DNA of 64,000 nucleotides. It comes from Prauserella rugosa. Its GTDB lineage: Bacteria; Actinomycetota; Actinomycetes; Mycobacteriales; Pseudonocardiaceae. Location: the NCBI RefSeq assembly GCF_000719975.1, contig NZ_JOIJ01000003.1:248001-312000 (forward strand), given 5' to 3'. Numbering within the stretch: the first letter of the stretch is position 1; every line of letters starts with the position of its first letter. Positions 17,124 to 28,416 of the stretch are shown one piece after another. The position numbers and the translations under genes were made by a program. The notes beneath the pieces are model-generated. The model had not been told where the DNA came from and ran no database searches. It saw only the letters and a program-made list of their open reading frames with translations.

Positions 17124-19136
17124 GTGACACGGACGGACGACACCCTCGTGGGCGCACTGCTCGACCGGCGATACCGGGTCGACGGGCTCCTCGCCCGCGG
17201 CGGTATGTCGTCGGTGTACCGCGGGCTCGACACCCGCCTCGACCGCCCCGTGGCGATCAAGATCATGGACTCGCGGTTCGCCGACGACCGCAGCTTCGTC
17301 GAGCGCTTCGAACGGGAAGCCCGTTCCGCGGCGAAACTGCACCACCCGCACGTCGTCGCCGTGCACGACCAGGGCTTCGACCTCTCCCCCGGCGCACCCG
17401 CCGACCAACAGCGACGGGCGTTCCTCGTGATGGAACTGGTCGACGGCGGCACCCTGCGCGACCTGCTCGACCAGCGCGGCGCGCTCGCCCTGCCGTTGGC
17501 GTTGACGATCGCCGAGAACGTCCTGTCCGCGCTCGGCGCCGCCCACGACGCGGGCCTGGTGCACCGCGACGTCAAACCCGAGAACGTGCTCATCGGCCGA
17601 GGTGGCGCGGCGGGTGGCGGTGTCGTGAAGGTGGGCGATTTCGGCCTGGTGCGCGCGGTCGCCGCGACCGGCAACACGACCGGCAGCGTCATCCTCGGCA
17701 CGGTGGCCTACCTGTCTCCCGAGCAGGTCACGACCGGTTCGGCAGGCGAGGCGGGCGACGTGTACTCCGCGGGCGTCCTGCTGTACGAGATGCTCACCGG
17801 ACAGGTGCCCTACACCGCCGACACCCCGATCTCCGTGGCGTATCGCCACGTCAACGACGATGTCCCGCCGCCGAGCGCGTCGCGTGCCGACCTGCCTCCC
17901 GCACTCGACGAGCTCGTGCAGCGCGCCACCCGGCGTGATCCGGAGGCGCGGCCGGCCAACGCCGGTGCGTTCCTGGCCGAGCTACGGCGGATCCGCGAGG
18001 ACCTGGGCATCGTCACCACCGCGGTCCCGGTCCCGGCCCCACCGGAACCGGAGATCCCCGATGCCGAACGCACCGTGCCGTCCCTGCAGGCCGTGACGGT
18101 CCCGACGGCGGGAGGCCCCACCGGGACGCAGGCGTTGCCCCGGTCCTCCTCCGCCCAGGGTGCGCCCGAACCCGCACCCGAGGACGGCGCCGACGGCCCC
18201 AGCAGGCGACGTGGCCCGTGGCTCGCGTTGTGGCTGGTGGTCGCCCTGTTGTTCGTGGGCGGCGTCGGTGCGGGCGGATGGTGGTTCCTATCCGGACGCT
18301 ACGTCGACGTCCCCGACATCGCGGGCATGGACCGCCAACAGGCGGCCGAGGCGTTGCGCCAGGCCGAGCTGACCCCGACCTTCGGCGAGGAACGCCACAA
18401 CACCGTGCCCGCAGGCACGAGCATCCGCACCGACCCGCCCGCGGGGGCACGTGCGCTGCAGGGCGCCCAGGTGACGGTGATGGTGTCCCTGGGCAAGCCG
18501 GTGGTGCCTGACATCCAGTCGGGCATGTCGTTGGAGCAGGCCAGACAGGCGGTCGAGCAGGCCCAGCTCAACCCGAAGCACGACGAGAGCACCGACCAGT
18601 ACAGCACCGACGTCGAGGAGGGCTCGGTCATCTCGGTGACGCCCCAGCCGGGCACCCAGGTCAACATCGGCGCCGACGTGACGATCGTGGTGTCGAAGGG
18701 GCCGGAGCCGACGCCGGTGCCCTCGGTGGCGGGAATGCCGCGCGACCAGGCGTTCACCACGCTGCAGCAGGCGGGCTTCGAACCGTACGACGCGGGTGAG
18801 GAGTTCTCCGCCGACGTCGCGGGCGGCCACGTCGTGCGCACCGACCCCGCGGCCGAGGAGACGGTCGAGCAGGGTCAGCGGATCGGCGTGTACGTCTCGA
18901 ACGCCGTCGACGTGCCCGACGTGAAGGGCCGTCCACTGCCCGACGCACGGCAGCTGCTCTCGGACGCCGGACTGCGCGTCGCGGGCGAATCCGACGACGG
19001 CGGAGACGGTGGCGATGGCGGAGACGGTGGAGGAGGCTGGGACGGCGACCGGTTCGTGTTCGTCGTCGGCCAGAGCCCGGAACCGGGGACCCGGGTCGAG
19101 AAGGGCAGCGAGGTCGCCCTCAACACCCTGCCCTGA
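17124..19136 (+). CDS. pknL: Serine/threonine protein kinase PknL-like with PASTA repeats
   Basis: A 670-residue receptor kinase. The kinase domain spans residues 15-290: the Gly-loop LARGGMSSVYRG, Lys in VAIKIMD, HRDVKPENVLI (about 147), DFGLVRA, and activation loop TGSVILGTVAYLSPEQ. A Pro-rich linker, one membrane helix (about 366-388) and four extracellular PASTA repeats follow; PASTA domains bind muropeptide or lipid II-like ligands. The fourth repeat contains a Gly/Asp insert (GGDGGDGGDGGGG). The neighbour Rv2175c-like gene supports the PknL assignment, but mycobacterial PknL lacks PASTA domains, so this orthologue keeps a PknB-like sensor. Start GTG at 17124 after AGGATCTCGGG. Confidence 0.88.
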   Translation: MTRTDDTLVGALLDRRYRVDGLLARGGMSSVYRGLDTRLDRPVAIKIMDSRFADDRSFVERFEREARSAAKLHHPHVVAVHDQGFDLSPGAPADQQRRAFLVMELVDGGTLRDLLDQRGALALPLALTIAENVLSALGAAHDAGLVHRDVKPENVLIGRGGAAGGGVVKVGDFGLVRAVAATGNTTGSVILGTVAYLSPEQVTTGSAGEAGDVYSAGVLLYEMLTGQVPYTADTPISVAYRHVNDDVPPPSASRADLPPALDELVQRATRRDPEARPANAGAFLAELRRIREDLGIVTTAVPVPAPPEPEIPDAERTVPSLQAVTVPTAGGPTGTQALPRSSSAQGAPEPAPEDGADGPSRRRGPWLALWLVVALLFVGGVGAGGWWFLSGRYVDVPDIAGMDRQQAAEALRQAELTPTFGEERHNTVPAGTSIRTDPPAGARALQGAQVTVMVSLGKPVVPDIQSGMSLEQARQAVEQAQLNPKHDESTDQYSTDVEEGSVISVTPQPGTQVNIGADVTIVVSKGPEPTPVPSVAGMPRDQAFTTLQQAGFEPYDAGEEFSADVAGGHVVRTDPAAEETVEQGQRIGVYVSNAVDVPDVKGRPLPDARQLLSDAGLRVAGESDDGGDGGDGGDGGGGWDGDRFVFVVGQSPEPGTRVEKGSEVALNTLP

Positions 19137-19452
19137 CCCGGCCCTGACCCGGCCCTGAGCGCTCTGCCGGTGGTCGGCACGGCCGCGCTCCGCGCCGCCC
19201 GTGGTCGGTGCGGTGTGTGATCCGGCACGCATCGGCTCAAGTCGCGGCGTCGGGATGCCGACAACGACCACGGGGCGGTAGAACCTTCCCTGCCTGGCGT
19301 TTCCGGGTCGGTAACACGACGACCACACCCGTGTCATGCACATCTGGTGCACTGGCGGCACGGCTTTTTCAGCACCACCGGAGCGACGGCACCCGAGTAC
19401 ACCTCACGACGTGCACCGCATGCACGCGACCACCATTGCCCGGGAGACTCCT
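19137..19452. other. Intergenic region between pknL and the acyltransferase gene
   Basis: Just after the pknL stop, CCCGGCCCTGA is tandemly repeated. The rest should hold the promoter of the acyltransferase gene. No RNA gene or coding frame is recognisable. Confidence 0.4.
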
Positions 19453-20787
19453 ATGGCACCGGAACGGCTCAGCGCACTCGACATGGCCTTCCTCTGCCTG
19501 GAAGGCGACGCGACACCGATGCACATGGGCGCGGTCGCGACGTTCCGTCCGCGGCGCGGCTGGAACGCCGACCGGGTCGCGGACCTGCTCGCCGAACGGG
19601 CCGCGCGGATGCCGCGACTGCGCCGCCGCGTACGGACCGGCCCACTTCCGTTCAGCGGCGCCCACTGGGAGGACGACCCGCTGTTCGACCCGCACCGGCA
19701 CGTGGCGGTGAGCAGCCTCTACGACCGGTACGCACCCGACCCTCTCGCGGCGTTCGCGCAGCACTGGATCGCCGAGCCGCTCGACCTGAAGCGTCCACTG
19801 TGGAGCGTTCAGGTCGTCACGGGGCTTCCCGACGGGGATTTCGCCCTGCTGGTGAAGTTCCATCACGCGCTCGCCGACGGGATGGGCGCGGTCGAACTGG
19901 CGCTGGCGCTGCTGGACGACATCACCCTGCCCGTTCCCCCGGCCCCGCGCCGGCCTGCCGAGGCGGACGACGAGGAGCAGGGCGCGCCGAGGTCACCGTT
20001 GGCCGCGGCCGCGGATTCGGCGGCGGCACTGCTCGGCCAGGCGGTCGAGTCGGCTGGCATCGCGGGGTCGATCGTGACCTCCGCACGGCCGTACCCGTTG
20101 TCGCCGACGGCCACGGTCAACTCGCCGAGCCGCCACGCGGGCCTGGTGCGCCTGTCGGCGTCGGACATCCGCGCGATCCGGTCGGCCCACGGCGGCACCA
20201 CCCACGACGTGGTGCTCGCCGTGCTGACGGGGGCATTGCGGGAGTGGATGGTGAACCGGGGCCAGCGTGCCGACGCACGTGCGCTGCGCGCGCTGATCCC
20301 CGTGAGCCTACGTGGCCGCGAGCGCCGGCAGGCGGGCAACAGCCTGTCGGGTTATCTGTGCGACCTGCCGGTGGAGGTCGACGACCCGCTCGAGCGGCTG
20401 CGACTGGTGCGCGCGGCGATGCAGCGCAACAAGGAGGCGGGACCGACCCGCGGCGCGGGCGCGTTGCCGGTGCTGGCGAACCGGCTGCCGTCCGGTGTGC
20501 ATCGACTGGCGGCGAAGGCCGCAGGCCATGCCGCGCCGCTGCTGTTCGACACGGTCATCACCACCGTGCCGGTGCCGAGCATCCCGTTGTCCCTCGACGG
20601 GGCGCGGCTGCGCGAGGTGTATCCGTTCGTCCCGTTGGCCCCGCACCAGTCGGTGGGGATCGCCGTGGCGACCTATCGCGACGGGGTGCACATCGGGTTG
20701 CAGGCCAACGGGCACGCGGTCGCCGACGTGGGATCGCTCGCCGACGGTGTCGGCAAGTCCATGGCGCTGCTGCAACAGCAGGTGTGA
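19453..20787 (+). CDS. WS/DGAT-family O-acyltransferase
   Basis: A 444-residue wax ester synthase/diacylglycerol acyltransferase family protein. The catalytic HHxxxDG motif is FHHALADGMG (about residue 137). Other family blocks are LDMAFLCLEGDATPMHMG (N-terminus), DLKRPLWSVQVV, and the C-terminal NSLSGYLCDLPV, VPGSIPL-like and PHQSVGIAVATYRDGVHIGL segments. Such enzymes make triacylglycerol or wax esters at the inner membrane face. The ATG at 19453 is chosen by the family N-terminus MAPERLSALD. Convergent with aroG across a strong hairpin. Confidence 0.9.
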   Translation: MAPERLSALDMAFLCLEGDATPMHMGAVATFRPRRGWNADRVADLLAERAARMPRLRRRVRTGPLPFSGAHWEDDPLFDPHRHVAVSSLYDRYAPDPLAAFAQHWIAEPLDLKRPLWSVQVVTGLPDGDFALLVKFHHALADGMGAVELALALLDDITLPVPPAPRRPAEADDEEQGAPRSPLAAAADSAAALLGQAVESAGIAGSIVTSARPYPLSPTATVNSPSRHAGLVRLSASDIRAIRSAHGGTTHDVVLAVLTGALREWMVNRGQRADARALRALIPVSLRGRERRQAGNSLSGYLCDLPVEVDDPLERLRLVRAAMQRNKEAGPTRGAGALPVLANRLPSGVHRLAAKAAGHAAPLLFDTVITTVPVPSIPLSLDGARLREVYPFVPLAPHQSVGIAVATYRDGVHIGLQANGHAVADVGSLADGVGKSMALLQQQV

Positions 20788-20788
20788 G

Positions 20789-20835
20789 CTCCCGCCGGTA
20801 GCGGCCGTTCCGTGGGGCGGCCGCCACCGGCGGAG
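20789..20835. terminator. Bidirectional terminator-like hairpin
   Basis: Arms CTCCCGCCGGTAGCGGCCG (20789-20807) and 20818-20835 pair through CTCC/GGAG, GCCGGT/ACCGGC and CGGCCG/CGGCCG with small bulges and a 10-nt loop. It fills the gap between the convergent acyltransferase and aroG stops. Confidence 0.6.
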
Positions 20836-20836
20836 G

Positions 20837-23973
<3,137 letters not shown>

Positions 23974-23975
23974 CG

Positions 23976-24620
23976 ATGACAGACACCGATTCACTTTTCC
24001 CTTTCAGGTTCCAGCTCCCAGAGGGATTCCATCCGATCAATCTCGCAGCCACCACTGACGAACGAATACAATCAACATATAATCGATTACGTGCCGTCGT
24101 ACCGTCATGGTCCGACGAACAGCACCTCGAAGCGACAGCGGCGGCGGCAGTCGCGGTGGAGACAATGCTCGCCAACGGGGTGATATACGCAGCTACGTTT
24201 CTCGGCAGGTCCGAACGGGTGCCGAACTCAGCCACGATGGCCAACTTCACCGTCGCAGTTCATCCAGCCGAAAGCCGAAGCGCCAGGCAGCCGGAAGAAA
24301 TCGTGAACATCCTTCGCCAACACCGAAGAAACGCCAAGTGCGCATTGGTCGACCTGCCGATCGGACGGTGCGTGGCCACGATAGAAGACGACATACTGTC
24401 CGCAACGCCGGAGCCGTCGGAAAAAAGGTACACGGTGCGTCAGATCCAGTTGATCCACCCGATGGGAGGCCTCGGGAAAATAGCTTGCTTCGCAATGGCC
24501 ACCCAGTTCGTCGACGACTGGGAGGACTACCAGGCAATCATGGCGAACATATGCAAGTCGATACGGTGGGTCAGCCGCGAAGGGTCGAGCGGCATCGGCA
24601 GCGTGCTGGACGGAGGCTGA
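23976..24620 (+). CDS. Protein of unknown function, lower-GC codon usage, in the type VII cassette
   Basis: A 214-residue protein, not recognised. No signal peptide or membrane helix. The pattern FPFRFQLPEGFHPINL at the N-terminus and FVDDWEDYQAIMANICKSIRW near residue 180-202 recalls Mog1/PsbP-like or LpqN-like folds that end in an amphipathic helix after a conserved Trp; this is only a guess. Codon use differs from its neighbours: it has a TTA Leu codon (24087-24089, codon 38) and ATA, AAA, AGG and TAT codons, which are rare in this window, pointing to recent transfer. It starts 3 bp after the preceding stop and 2 bp before the next gene's ATG, so it belongs to the cassette. Confidence 0.7.
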   Translation: MTDTDSLFPFRFQLPEGFHPINLAATTDERIQSTYNRLRAVVPSWSDEQHLEATAAAAVAVETMLANGVIYAATFLGRSERVPNSATMANFTVAVHPAESRSARQPEEIVNILRQHRRNAKCALVDLPIGRCVATIEDDILSATPEPSEKRYTVRQIQLIHPMGGLGKIACFAMATQFVDDWEDYQAIMANICKSIRWVSREGSSGIGSVLDGG

Positions 24621-24621
24621 G

Positions 24622-25674
24622 ATGAACACGGTAGCTTGGACGTTCGCCGCGATCGCGATGGTGATCGGCGGTGGGTGCCTCGTCCTCATCGCTTGGGCTG
24701 TGATCAGCCAGCTGCTGACTCCCTTGGACAAGCGCTACGAGCAGGTGCGCAAGGAGCTCCTCAAGCGCGAGTCACCGACCGGGGTCGTCCAGATCAGTGC
24801 GACGCCACGGGTCGGGGTGAAAGCCGACAAGGTCCGGGAAATAGCAGAGGAGCTGGGTTTCGTCTACGACGGCGACTCCAACATCCACAGTCGTCAGCTC
24901 AACTTCCACCGGCCGCTGCCCGGCGGTGCGCGATCGACGTCCGGCGATTCGCCGACCGGCGCTGCGCGAACCACATCGACCGCGACGTCGACGACACCCG
25001 GAGGCGCCCCCGATCACTCGGCATTCCTCGCCCAGCTCGCCTCGCTGACGACGGACAGCAGCGGCACCGCACGTGTCGACCTCGGAGACTTCCACCCGCG
25101 GCAACACAAGGAACTCGTACGGCTCGCCGACGCGCACGGGTGGACCTACGTGCACCCCGACCGGCGCGACGGCAGGGCCGGCTTCCTCGCCACACGCCAC
25201 GGCACCGAGACCGTCACCACCAACGACGAGTACTTCATCAAGGGCCCCGGAATCGACGAGCTGAGCCGCGACCCGGTCGCCCAACGGGTAGCCACTGAGG
25301 CGGAAGCCGAATTCGGCGTCAACCCCCTGTCCCCGCTCGCCTACAACGAGGCGGCAGCCCGCTACAAGGCCGACAGCCGGCGCACCAACCGCTGGGCTGC
25401 TGTGTTCACCCTGCCGTTCCTGACGCTGATCGTCGTCGCCTTGGCCACCGGGCGACTGCTGGGCGACGGTGGCACCACCGCGGCCGTGGTCGTCGGCATC
25501 TGGGTCGGCCTCGCCGCGCTGGCGACGCTCGGCGTCGTCGGCCTGACGCACGCCCACCGTCGCCGCAAGGCCAACCTCGCTCCCTACAAACAGGCGTACG
25601 AGAAGGTCGCACACGCCGCCGTCCACGGCGGACACGGCATCAGCGACCGGTCCGCCGCGGACGACGCGCACTGA
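24622..25674 (+). CDS. Membrane protein of unknown function, last gene of the type VII cassette
   Basis: A 350-residue protein, not recognised. One N-terminal membrane helix (about 5-30, AAIAMVIGGGCLVLIAWAVI) is followed by a soluble region (32-255) with a Thr/Ser/Pro-rich linker (about 100-130) and a repeated theme, VREIAEELGFVYDGD and LVRLADAHGWTYVHPD. This suggests two related small domains. Two membrane helices lie near the C-terminus (about 260-310), then a basic tail. The topology suggests it displays or receives something at the membrane for the upstream secreted-type proteins. Starts one base after the preceding stop (TGAGATG). Confidence 0.7.
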   Translation: MNTVAWTFAAIAMVIGGGCLVLIAWAVISQLLTPLDKRYEQVRKELLKRESPTGVVQISATPRVGVKADKVREIAEELGFVYDGDSNIHSRQLNFHRPLPGGARSTSGDSPTGAARTTSTATSTTPGGAPDHSAFLAQLASLTTDSSGTARVDLGDFHPRQHKELVRLADAHGWTYVHPDRRDGRAGFLATRHGTETVTTNDEYFIKGPGIDELSRDPVAQRVATEAEAEFGVNPLSPLAYNEAAARYKADSRRTNRWAAVFTLPFLTLIVVALATGRLLGDGGTTAAVVVGIWVGLAALATLGVVGLTHAHRRRKANLAPYKQAYEKVAHAAVHGGHGISDRSAADDAH

Positions 25675-25681
25675 ACCCGCG

Positions 25682-26641
25682 TCAGGCCGCGGACGCCTTG
25701 TCGTAAAGGGCCTTGGCCGAGTCACCGAAGTACGGGCCGAACATCACGTTCGGCAGGAACGTGTACCCGAAGCTGTTCACCGACTCCTGCACACCCGTTC
25801 CCGTCGCCGGATCGAACGAGCTGAACCACGGCCCGCCACTGGAACCACCGGTCATGTCGCAGTTCATGCCGTGATCGTCGGTCAGCAGCGGATCGGTGAA
25901 CGTGCCCCCGGCGCAGTAGGTCAACGTGCTCCCGTCGTACGGGTCGGCGGCCGGGTATCCGAACGAGTGCATCTCCTGACCACGCTCACCGTTGAACGCG
26001 ATCCGCTGGGCACCGACCGTGTCCGCCACTGTGCGGCCGTTCTTCGTCTCCACGACCGCCATGCCGACGTCGTGGTTCATGTCCTCGTCGGCCTCCCACT
26101 GCGGGGTGGTCATCGTCTGTTCGGCCGCCCACTCACCGTGCGGCGCGGCACCGTCGTCGTAACCGGGCACGAAGACCCAGTCGCTGTGCCATCCACCCTG
26201 GTACTTCACACAGTGCCCGGCGGTGACCACGACGCTGCCGTTGGCACTGTCGACCACGTTGCCGCTGCACGAGGCGTCCTGGCCACCCATCGAGAAGAAC
26301 ACCCGGCCCGTGGTCTTCGTGACCTCACCACCGCCGGTCCACGGATCCCCCGTCGATGCGCCCTCCGGCGACGGCAGCAGCTCCGGCAACGCGTTCAGCA
26401 GCCCGCCGACGAGCTCGGTGGACAGCGACAGCACCTTGTCGAGGGGAATCGCCGAGCGCATCCGCTGAGGCGTCCAGTCCGTGGCGTCGCCGGCCCGGAC
26501 GTCGTGCACGGCCACGTCCGAACCGCTACCGCGCGGCGCATCGCCCGCCGCGGCGGGGGCAGCCACAGCTGTCGTCACCACGGCCGCCGCGGCGAGCACC
26601 GCACCCGCTCGCCGCAGCCCGCGTGTTCCTCGGATCCGCAT
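25682..26641 (-). CDS. Secreted trypsin-like serine protease
   Basis: A 319-residue protein with an N-terminal signal peptide (basic MRIRGTRGLRR, hydrophobic Ala/Val core, AAPAAAG cleavage region near residue 33). The S1-type catalytic triad is visible: His in VVVTAGHCV (about 142), Asp in NHDVGMAVVE (about 191) and Ser in MTGGSSGGPWF (about 266). Cys pairs (CSGN/GHC and CAGG/CDMT) probably form disulfides. The pro-region (about 35-105) is Ser/Asp/Gly-rich. ATG at 26641 has AAGGAGG 5 nt upstream, part of which is buried in a perfect hairpin (26650-26682). Extracellular protein degradation is the likely role. Confidence 0.88.
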   Translation of the reverse strand: MRIRGTRGLRRAGAVLAAAAVVTTAVAAPAAAGDAPRGSGSDVAVHDVRAGDATDWTPQRMRSAIPLDKVLSLSTELVGGLLNALPELLPSPEGASTGDPWTGGGEVTKTTGRVFFSMGGQDASCSGNVVDSANGSVVVTAGHCVKYQGGWHSDWVFVPGYDDGAAPHGEWAAEQTMTTPQWEADEDMNHDVGMAVVETKNGRTVADTVGAQRIAFNGERGQEMHSFGYPAADPYDGSTLTYCAGGTFTDPLLTDDHGMNCDMTGGSSGGPWFSSFDPATGTGVQESVNSFGYTFLPNVMFGPYFGDSAKALYDKASAA

Positions 26642-26649
26642 ACCAGCCT

Positions 26650-26682
26650 CCTTGCCGGAGATTCACAGAAACTCCGGCAAGG
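26650..26682 (-). promoter_or_regulatory. Leader hairpin that covers part of the protease ribosome-binding site
   Basis: CCTTGCCGGAG (26650-26660) and CTCCGGCAAGG (26672-26682) are a perfect 11-bp inverted repeat with an 11-nt loop. In the minus-strand mRNA the second arm ends in CAAGG, so AAGG of the AAGGAGG Shine-Dalgarno lies in the stem, 8-11 nt before the start codon. Stem formation should lower translation. The DNA palindrome could equally be an operator. Confidence 0.55.
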
Positions 26683-26811
26683 CTCGCGGGAATGCACTAG
26701 TCCAGGTACCGCCACGCAGCCCAAGAACCGATCACCACGACGGACGCACCCACACGGGTGAGCAGGCGCGGGTCCCCCGGCTCGGACTCCCTTGGCTCAG
26801 ACTCCCCTGGC

Positions 26812-28320
26812 TCAGACCACGGCCAGCGGGAGCGCGGTGGGGTGCACCGGCGACGGGAGGTCCGATCCGCCCGTCAGGTAGGCGTCCACCGACGCGGCCA
26901 CCGACCTGCCCTCGGCGATCGCCCACACCACCAGCGACGCCCCACGGTGGGCATCACCGCAGACGAACACGCCCGGTGCGTCGGTCTGCCAGTCGGACCC
27001 GCACGAGACCGTGCCGCGACGGTTCAGCGACAGGCCCAGGTCGTCGACGAGCCGCATGTGCTCGACACCCTCGAAACCGATCGCCAACAACACCAGATCC
27101 GCGGGCAGCTCCTGCACCTCGTCACTGGTCGGGACGACCTCGCGGCGGCCGGTCTCCGGGTCCTTCTCGACCCGCACCGTGTGCAGCTCCACCGCGCGGA
27201 CGCGGCCCTCGTCGTCGCCGACGAAACGCTTCACCGCCACCGCGAACAGCCGCTCCCCCGTCTCCTCGTGCACCGGATAGGTGCGCAGGATGTACGGCCA
27301 CGTCGGCCACGGCGACCGCTCGTCGTCCCGGCTCTCCGGCGGCTCCGGATACTGGTCGAGCTGCGTCACCGACAACGCGCCCTGGCGGATCGCCGTGCCG
27401 TAACAGTCGGCGCCCGTGTCACCGCCGCCGATGATCACGACGTGCTTGCCCTCGGCGGTGATCTCCGGCGGACCGTCACCCTCACAGTGCCGGTTCGCCG
27501 GCACCAGGTGCTCCATCGCGAGGTGGATACCGGCCAGGTCGCGACCGGGCGTCGTCGTGTCGTCCCTGCCGCGCAACGCGCCCACGGCGAGCACCACGGC
27601 GTCGTAACGCTCCCGCAGATCCTCGACGGTGATGTCGACACCCACCTCGCAGCCGGTGACGAACGTCGTGCCCTCGTTGCGCAGCTGCGCCAACCTTCGG
27701 TCGAGGACCTTCTTCTCCATCTTGAACTCGGGGATGCCGTACCGCAGCAGCCCTCCGAGCCGATCGTCGCGCTCGAAGACCGTCACCTCGTGGCCCGCAC
27801 GCGTCAACTGCTGCGCCGCCGCCAGCCCGGCCGGACCCGAACCGACGACCGCGACCTGCCTGCCCGTCGACTCCTCCGCCGTGCGCGGCTCGACGTAACC
27901 GGCCTCCCACGCCTGCGCCGAGATCGTCTCCTCGACCCGCTTGATCGCGACCGGCCCACCGGACAACGGCGAGATCGACAGGGTGCACCCCGCCTCGCAC
28001 GGCGCGGGACACAACTTGCCCGTGAACTCGGGGAAGTTGTTCGTCGCGTGGAGCCGCTCACTGGCCTCGGCCCAGTCGCCGCGGCGCACCAGATCGTTCC
28101 ACTCGGGAATCAGATTGCCCAGCGGGCAACCCGACCGCTCGTTGTGGCAGAACGGGATACCGCAGTCCATACAGCGGCTCGCCTGCGTGGCGACCTCCGC
28201 GTTGCGCACGTCCTGCGGCTGCTCGGCATACACCTCACGCCAGTCGTGCACCCGCTCGGCCTTCGGCCGCTTCGGCGGCTCGACACGTTCGTACTTGAGA
28301 AAACCCGTCGGATCAGCCAC
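26812..28320 (-). CDS. gltD: Glutamate synthase (NADPH) small subunit
   Basis: A 502-residue FAD/NADPH subunit that passes electrons to GltB. Cys clusters RCMDCGIPFCH and NERSGCPLGN (about 49-67) and LCPAPCEAGC (about 100) bind 4Fe-4S centres. FAD binds at VAVVGSGPAGLAAAQQL (about 150) and NADPH at VVIIGGGDTGADCYGT (about 290). The C-terminal GVFVCGDAHRGASLVVWAIAEGR is the second FAD signature. GTG at 28320 is chosen: AGGAGG lies 6 nt upstream and MADPTGFLKYER is the usual N-terminus. It follows gltB by 77 bp, a gap that contains one arm of a 19-bp direct repeat. Confidence 0.95.
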   Translation of the reverse strand: MADPTGFLKYERVEPPKRPKAERVHDWREVYAEQPQDVRNAEVATQASRCMDCGIPFCHNERSGCPLGNLIPEWNDLVRRGDWAEASERLHATNNFPEFTGKLCPAPCEAGCTLSISPLSGGPVAIKRVEETISAQAWEAGYVEPRTAEESTGRQVAVVGSGPAGLAAAQQLTRAGHEVTVFERDDRLGGLLRYGIPEFKMEKKVLDRRLAQLRNEGTTFVTGCEVGVDITVEDLRERYDAVVLAVGALRGRDDTTTPGRDLAGIHLAMEHLVPANRHCEGDGPPEITAEGKHVVIIGGGDTGADCYGTAIRQGALSVTQLDQYPEPPESRDDERSPWPTWPYILRTYPVHEETGERLFAVAVKRFVGDDEGRVRAVELHTVRVEKDPETGRREVVPTSDEVQELPADLVLLAIGFEGVEHMRLVDDLGLSLNRRGTVSCGSDWQTDAPGVFVCGDAHRGASLVVWAIAEGRSVAASVDAYLTGGSDLPSPVHPTALPLAVV

Positions 28321-28416
28321 GGGCAGCCTCCTGTGTCCTGTGGGGCACCCACACCCGGTCGGCACCCATGGCCACCGCTCCGCAAGCTCCGCAATCCTCA
28401 GCCACGGGCAGCCTCC
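28313..28416. repeat. 19-bp perfect direct repeat bracketing the gltB-gltD junction
   Basis: TCAGCCACGGGCAGCCTCC occurs at 28313-28331 and 28398-28416, offset by 85 bp. The right copy is the end of gltB including its TGA; the left copy is the ribosome-binding site and first codons of gltD. The 66 bp between copies contains a TGTGGG/CCCACA hairpin (28339-28353). Confidence 0.9.
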
